Source of the DNA: Acidobacteriaceae bacterium
GTDB taxonomy: Bacteria > Acidobacteriota > Terriglobia > Terriglobales > Acidobacteriaceae
Direction: 5' to 3'
Length of the DNA: 64,000 bases
NCBI GenBank assembly: GCA_903642265.1
Contig: CAHJWN010000001.1
Coordinates: 1 to 64,000 of the forward strand
Shown here one piece after another: positions 55,502 through 62,318 of this stretch (position 1 is the stretch's first letter; each line of letters starts with the position of its first letter). A program made the position numbers and the translations under genes. The notes beneath the pieces are model-generated. The model saw only the letters and a list, made by a program, of their open reading frames with translations. It ran no database searches and was not told where the DNA came from.

Positions 55502-56683
55502 TTATAACAGCTCCGTAATCGGCTTACCCTGCGACATGTCTGTTTGGAAGCCCATCATAGCGCCGAGGGTGGGAACAACATCAACAGACTGCATGGGGCG
55601 GTCGTACACAACGCCCTGACGTACACCCGCGCCCAATGCCATCATCCAGGTAGTACGCGAGGCGGCGTCACCCGTTCTATGGTGCTGAAAACCGTTTCCT
55701 CCGGAGTCCTGATCGCCGTCGCGCCCAAAGTCGGGGAGGATGAGCATCGTTGTATTTCCGGCATATTCCGGACTGTGCTGCACCGCCTGCCAGAGTTCGG
55801 CGCAGAGGCGGTCGGTCCGCCGAATGGCGTCAATGTAAAGCGAATAGGCGCCCGAGTGCGCGATGTCCATGTCGTGCATGGTGAGCCAGAGAAGGCTAGG
55901 TGACTCCTGCTGCATCAGTCGCTTGGCGATGTAAATGGAGAGTTCGTCAGGGCTCGAAGCGGTCCGGGCATGGGCTGTAAAGTCGGTCACTGAAAGCTTG
56001 AGGGTCTCCTCTAACTGGCGGAGTTCAAATTCGCCGCCGCCAAGTTGTGGCGCGTAGAAAGGCGTCTCGTAGTTATCGTGCAGCAAATGATCATAGTTCG
56101 TGGATTCGCCGCCTGAAGCTGCACGCAAGAGGTGTTTGGGCAGAATGACCTGCGCGCCGAGACCTGGTCCATAGGAGCGGCACTCACTTTCACCGATGCG
56201 ATTGAACCCGTTGCTGGGAGCTACTACCCAGGTATCGGATGAGGGCCGCTTCAATTGCTTACGGAAGTATTCAAACACGGTGGGATGTTCTGGCGGAACG
56301 GCGGAGAAGTTGTTGAACGTTTCGTAGACACCGGTTGCCAGGCTCGCAGTTGCTACATAGTGCCCGAGAATCCCCTGATTTGAGACGTGCGTAAAAAAGC
56401 TCGACTGAGGCACGAGATCGCGCATCAAGTTCGGAATGTTGTGCTGCCCTTCGGGGGCAAAGGTCTCTATGTCCCGGGCACCACCGCCGAAAGTGACGAC
56501 GATCAGCTTGCGTTTCTTCCTGGCTGCCTGCCCATGTAATAAGGGACTTGCGCTTGTGATGGCTGCGCCGAGCGACAACTTTGCAGCGTCGCGCAAAAAC
56601 TCCCGGCGCGTAAGACCGAGACGTTGCACAAGCTTGTCGCCAGTAAGGCCCGCATAGCTACGAGTTGATGGAATGTGAATCAC
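55502..56683 (-). CDS. Tat-exported alkaline-phosphatase-superfamily (DUF1501-like) protein
   Basis: A 393-residue protein with a twin-arginine-type leader (LTRREFLRDAAKLSLGAAITSA). The fold start KRKLIVVTFGGGARDIETF aligns with sulfatase/phosphatase members, but the usual metal-binding Asp after the first strand is a Gly. Later ligand-type blocks are LWLTMHDMDIAHSG, LILPDFGRDGDQ, HHRTGDAASRTTWM and SVDVVPTLGAMMGF. Metal binding may be partial, so the enzyme activity is uncertain. DUF1501 proteins commonly pair with TPR or cytochrome partners in envelope modules. It lies in the same operon as its neighbours, 5 nt before the unknown gene. Confidence 0.78.
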   Translation of the reverse strand: MIHIPSTRSYAGLTGDKLVQRLGLTRREFLRDAAKLSLGAAITSASPLLHGQAARKKRKLIVVTFGGGARDIETFAPEGQHNIPNLMRDLVPQSSFFTHVSNQGILGHYVATASLATGVYETFNNFSAVPPEHPTVFEYFRKQLKRPSSDTWVVAPSNGFNRIGESECRSYGPGLGAQVILPKHLLRAASGGESTNYDHLLHDNYETPFYAPQLGGGEFELRQLEETLKLSVTDFTAHARTASSPDELSIYIAKRLMQQESPSLLWLTMHDMDIAHSGAYSLYIDAIRRTDRLCAELWQAVQHSPEYAGNTTMLILPDFGRDGDQDSGGNGFQHHRTGDAASRTTWMMALGAGVRQGVVYDRPMQSVDVVPTLGAMMGFQTDMSQGKPITELL

Positions 56684-56715
56684 GAATGCACCCTGGCGCT
56701 ACAAACAACAAGTGA

Positions 56716-58137
56716 TTACGGTTGCGGCGAAGTTCGTGTGGAAGCCACAATGAATTGTTGTACTTCGGACCGTGCTTTATCTTCTTCAGCCTGATGGGCT
56801 GCCTTTAGTTTCTCGAAGGTGGCGAACTCGTCCTGTGCTTTTTGCTTTTCTCCCGCATGTAGATAGTATCGGCCGAGACGAAAGTGCGCGTCGGGAAGAT
56901 CGGGGCTTAGTTCCAGGGCGCGCTGGTACTCCACAAGCGCTTTCTCGTACTCATGCTGGTCGGTGTAGAGGATTCCGAGCTGGAGATGTGCGTCGGTCGC
57001 AGTATCGTCAAGGGCAACTGATTTCTTGAGCAGCGATTCGACAGGTTGGTACTCCACATTATGGCTTTCCTGCCGACGACCTTTCCAAAGACTAAGCGCA
57101 AGATAATACTGCGCCAAAGCATTTGAGGGTTCGAGATCTGCATAACGCTGGAATCGATTGATGACTTCTTCGGCTTGCTGGGGAGAGCTGAGGTATGCCT
57201 TGGACAGGAACAAATAGCAGCGGGGATCACGCGGATTCAGATCCGCCGCTGAAAGAAGCGAGCTTACCGCCTTCTCGTACTCGCCGCGGGAATAGAGCGC
57301 CATGCCAAGGCCGATAAATAATCGCGGCGACGATGGATATCTCTTGGTTGCTTCGGTGAAGACATCGATTGCTGGAACGTAGGTACGGTGCAGCAGAAGC
57401 TCGCTGGCCCAGAGGAAGAGATTGTCCTCGCTGGGGTCCATACGTGCAGCAGCTTCCAGCTCATTCGCGGCAGCGACATACGCGCCTTCTTTTTCATCAA
57501 TCCGCCCAAGCAGGTTATGGAGTTCCCCAGAGTCTTTTTGCTTTGCCAACTCTGCTACGAGAGTGCGCGCTTCCTGAAGCTCGTCGGAGAGCAGGCAGGC
57601 AAGAGCAAGGTCGTAGCTATTGTCATAGGCGTCGGGGTGCACCCGGTGTGCAGCTTCAAGGAGCGGCAGGGAGGCCGCAACATCATTTGTTTGAAGGTAG
57701 ATGGCGGCCAGGTTGTGGTTGGCGTTGTAGTTCAGCGGATCCAATCTAAGCGCTTCCTGATACTCAGCTTTTGCCTGCTCTGGCTTGCCGAGACGCATCA
57801 ACGCCGTCGCGAGATTGCTGTGAGCGGCAGCTGTCCCGGGTTGAAGCTTTGCTGCAAGCTGCATCTGCTGAACCGCTTTCGCATTCTGCGACTGTGCGCC
57901 GTAGGCGAGACCCAACAATTCATGAACTTCAAAATTCTTGGGAGCCTGGACCTGAAGTTTCTCGAGGATCGAAGCTGCGCCAGAGAAATTACCGGAATCG
58001 TAGGCGGCAGTTGCCGATTTGAACTCGCTTTCAAGTAGGTGAGTAGCCGGGCGAGACTGTGGTTGTGCCGAGGCAAGCGTCGAGCCATAGAGAAGAAGCC
58101 CGCATACTGCAAACGTCGATCTGGAACGGGTCTTCAC
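56716..58137 (-). CDS. Exported tetratricopeptide-repeat protein
   Basis: A 473-residue secreted protein with a signal peptide (TFAVCGLLLYGSTLASA) and about ten TPR units (for example AVQQMQLAAKLQPGTAAAHSNLATALMRLGKPEQA and YEKALVEYQRALELSPDLPDAHFRLGRYY). TPR solenoids scaffold protein complexes. Its C-terminus (EEDKARSEVQQFIV) parallels the second TPR protein of the cluster. The start is GTG with AGAGAGGA upstream and a TTGACA promoter. It begins a probable three- or four-gene transcript toward 52538. Confidence 0.88.
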   Translation of the reverse strand: MKTRSRSTFAVCGLLLYGSTLASAQPQSRPATHLLESEFKSATAAYDSGNFSGAASILEKLQVQAPKNFEVHELLGLAYGAQSQNAKAVQQMQLAAKLQPGTAAAHSNLATALMRLGKPEQAKAEYQEALRLDPLNYNANHNLAAIYLQTNDVAASLPLLEAAHRVHPDAYDNSYDLALACLLSDELQEARTLVAELAKQKDSGELHNLLGRIDEKEGAYVAAANELEAAARMDPSEDNLFLWASELLLHRTYVPAIDVFTEATKRYPSSPRLFIGLGMALYSRGEYEKAVSSLLSAADLNPRDPRCYLFLSKAYLSSPQQAEEVINRFQRYADLEPSNALAQYYLALSLWKGRRQESHNVEYQPVESLLKKSVALDDTATDAHLQLGILYTDQHEYEKALVEYQRALELSPDLPDAHFRLGRYYLHAGEKQKAQDEFATFEKLKAAHQAEEDKARSEVQQFIVASTRTSPQP

Positions 58138-58155
58138 GCGGTTCCTCTCTGTGCA

Positions 58156-58186
58156 ACGATAGCTCGTCTGCCGTGTTGTGTGTCAA
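58156..58186 (-). promoter_or_regulatory. Promoter of the TPR gene
   Basis: On the minus strand TTGACA (58186-58181) and TATCGT (58161-58156) are separated by 19 nt, slightly long. A perfect 12-bp palindrome GGCTTGCAAGCC (58187-58198) abuts the -35 and is a possible regulator site. Confidence 0.6.
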
Positions 58187-58206
58187 GGCTTGCAAGCCGT
58201 GCTTGA

Positions 58207-58250
58207 AAGTAGAAATGGAACGCCATGAACTGGCGCTCCATCGTCTACTT
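58207..58250 (-). terminator. Hairpin after the TonB receptor gene
   Basis: Outer arm AAGTAGA/TCTACTT (7 bp) plus inner arm ATGGA-CGCC/GGCG-TCCAT (10 positions, one G.U) separated by a small internal loop, apex about 7 nt. It starts 18 nt downstream of the receptor stop and lies upstream of the TPR gene promoter. No U-tract, so termination strength is uncertain. Confidence 0.65.
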
Positions 58251-58267
58251 CCATTTTGATTCAGCAG

Positions 58268-61200
58268 TTAGTAATACAGCTTCAGAGCGAACTGGATCTG
58301 GCGCGGATCGTTAGGAGCATCGCGCGTCGAACCGATCTCACCAAAGTGGGAATCATTGAAGTTGCCCGAGCCAGCGATTGCTACGACTCCATTACCGCCG
58401 AAGTTGGGAGCGTTGAAGTTCGGGTGGTTGAGGATGTTGAAGAACTCGGACCGGAATTCCATTCGGAAGCGTTCATTGATTGGAAATTGCTTGAATAGTG
58501 ACACGTCGAGACGTTTGAACCCCGGACCGACTGTCGTTCCACTGCCATAACCGAGAAGATTAGAGCCCGAGGCCGGAACGCATCCAGGAGTTGCCGCTCC
58601 GCCAAGTGGGCATGGCTGCTGGAACGCAGCTGGATTCCCGAACCAGAAGGGTCGCAGACCGCCAGAGCCACTAGGATCTGGCGCTGAGTGGATCCCGAGC
58701 TTCTGGCTTTGACCTGCAACGCGGATATCATTGCAATTCGTGCCCGAAGTAGTAGCGGAAGGACAGGAGAGCGTGATGGGCTGCCCACCTTCCACGGTCG
58801 ACAAGAACTGCAGGCTCCAACCGCCGATCGCTTCATCGGTGAGCTTATTGGCATTGCCCATGAATTGCTTGCCTCTGCCAACTGGAAGCTCGTATCCACC
58901 ACTGAAGTGCGCAACATTTCGGATGTCAAAGGAAGCTGGTCCCCAATCGAAACGAGGTCCAAGTCCGGGTACGTAGGGTGCGCGAAAGCCAGAGAGACTG
59001 CCCCCGTTGAGCAGGTCGAAGGCATCGGTCAGCGTCTTCGAGTAAGTGTAAGTGACTAGAGCGGTCAGCCCTTTATAGGAGCGTTGCTCTAGCTTGAACT
59101 GCAACCCGTTGTAAATGCTGGCGCCGAGTGTCTCCTGGTAGCTGCCGTTCTCTCCAAAGTCGCGGAAGGGAAGATAGCTTGGATTGGCCACCGACACGGG
59201 GAGGTTGACGTTCCCGGATAGTGAAGTACCTACTGGCAGCAACTGTGATGGCAAGTTATTGCCAACGCCGACCTGCAGGTGACTTGCATGGGTATAAACA
59301 TAGGCCGCAGTCGCCGAAAGATTCTGCGTGACCGCGTACTGAAGGCTGAGATTCGAGCTGATGGTATTCGGTGTCTTGAAGTTGAACTGCAGTCCCGAGA
59401 GACCCAAGCCCGCCGCATTCACGAGCGCTGGATCGAAGTTGGTGCAGGACAACCCTGAGCCGATCGTTGCACTTCCGCCAGGACCTGCCGTAGCACAACC
59501 AGCATACGCAGACGCCACACTGGAGAAGGGTTGCGAATCGGCAATTCCGTTGCCGTAGTTGAAGCTGAAAGCGAATGGGAAGTTCCGGCCTATGTTCGGG
59601 CCAAATCCAGCATTTTCGAAAGCGTTGAAGAACAGCCCAATGCCGCCGCGAGCTACGAGCTTGTTTGAGACTTCATAAGCAAATCCTGCGCGAGGACCAA
59701 AGTTGATCTTCTGTGCCAGCCCGACACCTTTCCCGTACTTGTCCGTTATGTCGAGCGCAATGCCGTCTTGAGCAAGCAGCTGGTCAAAGCTGCTCTGATT
59801 GTTGAGCAGCGTACTTCTGTCTGCTTTTCCGCTGGCAGGAACGATGTAGGTCGGCACTCCATTGGGTGGCCCGCTCTGAACGAAGTTAGCTTGTGCGCCG
59901 TTCGTCTCTGAGATGGGCGTGAAGAAGTCATACCGCAATCCAAGGTTCAGGGTCAGCTTGCTGCTGATTTTCAGATCATCCTGGAAGTACCCTGCGACAT
60001 AGTGCCTGAGATCGTAGACTTTGCTGATGTTTGAGGCCTGTACCTGGTTTGCGCCGCCGATAAAACTAACACCGTTTGCCACGGTTGCAGCTTGTGGGGT
60101 GAGCAGAATCTGGGCAAGTCCAAGGTTGTCGCCACTCTGGCCGGGAACGCCTTCAAAGTTACCGGTGAAGTCAAATTCACCACGCGAGTAGGCTGGCTGA
60201 AGAGTGTTGAAGTGAACAGCCTGGTATTCGAAGCCCACCTTGAAGGTGTTCTTGCCATAAATCTTGGTGAAGTCATCGGCGACTTGCAGCGTTTGGCTGA
60301 CCTCGTCAGAGGGAAGGAAGTCGTTGCTACCCAGAGTGCTGAGACCCGAGATGCTGATCTGTGGCAGACCACCGTTTTCAGCCTGCTGCGGAATGCCCTG
60401 AATGCCGTACTGCGCCGGGATTCCAGCAGTGCCACCGTCTGGACCGAAGCGGGTTGTGTGCAGGTGATTGATACCAACGCGTGCGACGTTAATCGTTGTC
60501 GGTGTAAACACGTGCGTGTAGGCTAAGACGCCTTGTTCAGAGCGTGCGGTCTGAAGACCTTGCTGGAAACCGCCACCGTCCGCTACACCGCCGAAGATAC
60601 CTGGTATCAGGTCCGGATCATCCACAAAGCTGACGCGAACGAAAGCCTGATCCTTGGGCGAGGCGTTGTAGTCAACGCGGGCATCGAAGGCATTCCGATG
60701 CTCGAACGAGCTCGGCGAGTTCGTAAATGTATCGCCGCTCTGCGGTGCGGGGTACAGGCTGAGAAGCTTGACTGCATTCGCATCCAGACGGGCAGCGGGA
60801 AGCTGATTAAGACCGCAAGCTGCGGCGGTGAAGACGGCGGTGCCTGCCGGACATGTTCCGAATGGGTCGCGCACAAAGCCGGTGCCATTCGCCACCAGTC
60901 CTGATACCGGATCGACGACCCCAGCAGTGACAGCCCTGGTTGTTGCTGGATCCAAGACCGTTCCCCGCGGGATAACGCGGCCGTTGTTGGCACCAATTGC
61001 ACCTCCAAGAAGGTCTCTACGGGTGCTGGTTTGAAGCAAGCTGGAGAGATCCGTGAAGCCGCTGCTGGTCTCTGCGACAGTGGGCACAGTGCCGGTCTGA
61101 ACGGTTCCCTGAACGCGGCGTAAACCTTCATAGTCGCCGAAGACGAACAACTTGTTTCTCAGGATGGGCCCGCCGATCGAACCGCCGAACTGGTTCTGCC

Positions 61201-62086
61201 GGAATTCGCCTTTCTTGATGCCAGCGTTGTCTTCAAACCAGTCCGCAGCATCAAGCTTGTCGTTCCGGAAGAACTCCCAGGCTGCGCCGTGGAACTGGTT
61301 GGTGCCTGACTTGATGGTGGCGTTGAGAACCGCGCCAGCCGAACGTCCGAGCTCAGCGCTAAAGTCAGCCGTCTGGACCTTGAACTCCTGGATCGCGTCG
61401 ACCGGAGGAAGGATGATGTAATTCGTGCCATTAAGAAAGTCGGCAGCGTTCGAGTTGTTATCGATACCGTCTAGAAGATAGTTGTTCTGAGCGGATTGGA
61501 GGCCGTTTGCGGTAAAAGCACCCGAGGCCGCATTACCGCGAGTATCCGCCTGCGAGACGTTCACGCCGGCACTGAGCTGCGCGAGAAAAGTAAAATTTCG
61601 ACCATTGAGCGGAAGACTGACGATCGTATGCTCATCGACAACCTGGCCGACCGAAGACTCGTCGGTTTGAAGTTGAGGTGGCGCTGCTGTGATCGTGATC
61701 GATTCAGAGCTCTGACCGGTCTGCAGGGCGATGTTCACCTGCACGTTCGCGCCGACCGTTACTGTTATATTTTCCTGGGTGGTGGTCGAGAACCCGGCTG
61801 CTGTGGCCGCAAGGGTGTAATGGCCAATTCTGACAGGAGAGAAGGTAAAGCTCCCATTGTCGGACGAGTGCGCCTGAAGCGAGAGTCCCTGGTCGGTATT
61901 TACGAGGGTCACAACCGCGTTTGGAATAACGGCGCCGCTTGAATCCTGGATGATGCCGGTGATCGCGCCTTCATCCACCTGCCCAAAGAGCTGCTGCGTG
62001 GAGAGCACCAACAGGCATAGTCCTAAAGAGAAGATGTATACGAGCTTCCTTCTCCAGACGGATAAAACTTGAATGTCATTGGCCAT
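58268..62086 (-). CDS. Oar-like TonB-dependent receptor with carboxypeptidase-regulatory N-domain
   Basis: A 1272-residue outer-membrane protein. A signal segment (VYIFSLGLCLLVLSTQQLFG-Q) precedes a carboxypeptidase-regulatory-like domain (ITGIIQDSSGAVIPNAVVTL...HSSDNGSFTFSPV, about 40-115), then a plug (about 120-260: PLNGRNFTFLAQLSAGVNVS, then NNYLLDGIDNNSNAA) and a 22-strand-type barrel ending in aromatic strands (NFNDSHFGEIGSTRDAPNDPRQIQFALKLYY). The terminal Tyr matches a barrel-assembly signal. Such receptors import large compounds using TonB. ATG 62086 has GAGGATTTAT at good spacing. A LacI-type palindrome and a TTGACA promoter precede it. Confidence 0.9.
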   Translation of the reverse strand: MANDIQVLSVWRRKLVYIFSLGLCLLVLSTQQLFGQVDEGAITGIIQDSSGAVIPNAVVTLVNTDQGLSLQAHSSDNGSFTFSPVRIGHYTLAATAAGFSTTTQENITVTVGANVQVNIALQTGQSSESITITAAPPQLQTDESSVGQVVDEHTIVSLPLNGRNFTFLAQLSAGVNVSQADTRGNAASGAFTANGLQSAQNNYLLDGIDNNSNAADFLNGTNYIILPPVDAIQEFKVQTADFSAELGRSAGAVLNATIKSGTNQFHGAAWEFFRNDKLDAADWFEDNAGIKKGEFRQNQFGGSIGGPILRNKLFVFGDYEGLRRVQGTVQTGTVPTVAETSSGFTDLSSLLQTSTRRDLLGGAIGANNGRVIPRGTVLDPATTRAVTAGVVDPVSGLVANGTGFVRDPFGTCPAGTAVFTAAACGLNQLPAARLDANAVKLLSLYPAPQSGDTFTNSPSSFEHRNAFDARVDYNASPKDQAFVRVSFVDDPDLIPGIFGGVADGGGFQQGLQTARSEQGVLAYTHVFTPTTINVARVGINHLHTTRFGPDGGTAGIPAQYGIQGIPQQAENGGLPQISISGLSTLGSNDFLPSDEVSQTLQVADDFTKIYGKNTFKVGFEYQAVHFNTLQPAYSRGEFDFTGNFEGVPGQSGDNLGLAQILLTPQAATVANGVSFIGGANQVQASNISKVYDLRHYVAGYFQDDLKISSKLTLNLGLRYDFFTPISETNGAQANFVQSGPPNGVPTYIVPASGKADRSTLLNNQSSFDQLLAQDGIALDITDKYGKGVGLAQKINFGPRAGFAYEVSNKLVARGGIGLFFNAFENAGFGPNIGRNFPFAFSFNYGNGIADSQPFSSVASAYAGCATAGPGGSATIGSGLSCTNFDPALVNAAGLGLSGLQFNFKTPNTISSNLSLQYAVTQNLSATAAYVYTHASHLQVGVGNNLPSQLLPVGTSLSGNVNLPVSVANPSYLPFRDFGENGSYQETLGASIYNGLQFKLEQRSYKGLTALVTYTYSKTLTDAFDLLNGGSLSGFRAPYVPGLGPRFDWGPASFDIRNVAHFSGGYELPVGRGKQFMGNANKLTDEAIGGWSLQFLSTVEGGQPITLSCPSATTSGTNCNDIRVAGQSQKLGIHSAPDPSGSGGLRPFWFGNPAAFQQPCPLGGAATPGCVPASGSNLLGYGSGTTVGPGFKRLDVSLFKQFPINERFRMEFRSEFFNILNHPNFNAPNFGGNGVVAIAGSGNFNDSHFGEIGSTRDAPNDPRQIQFALKLYY

Positions 62087-62132
62087 ATAAATCCTCAAAG
62101 CTTTCTTTCTAATTTCCATTTTTACTTTTCTT

Positions 62133-62150
62133 CATGTAACCCGTTACATG
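62133..62150. promoter_or_regulatory. LacI-family-type operator before the TonB receptor gene
   Basis: CATGTAAC-CC-GTTACATG: perfect 8-bp arms, 18 bp in total, close to the TGTAACCGGTTACA operator form common for LacI-family repressors of sugar regulons. It lies between the predicted transcription start (about 62171) and the ATG (62086), so binding would block elongation. No LacI-family gene is in the window. Confidence 0.75.
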
Positions 62151-62177
62151 TGGAGACGAGTTCTGAAGCACGTGAGA

Positions 62178-62206
62178 ACACTATTTGAACAATCGGGGAC
62201 TGTCAA
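62178..62206 (-). promoter_or_regulatory. Promoter of the TonB receptor gene
   Basis: On the minus strand TTGACA (62206-62201), exactly 17 nt, then TAGTGT (62183-62178). The -35 is consensus, the -10 weak. The predicted start is about 20 nt upstream of the operator, giving a leader of about 85 nt. Confidence 0.62.
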
Positions 62207-62318
62207 TCAAAAGATTGATGATGTTCTCCACCAAAAAGTCCGGCCATGACGATGGCACGCTTTGCACCGGATCCAGGTGCTATCCTTCGGTTGGTTCTTC
62301 CCGTTTCTGCAATCGATC

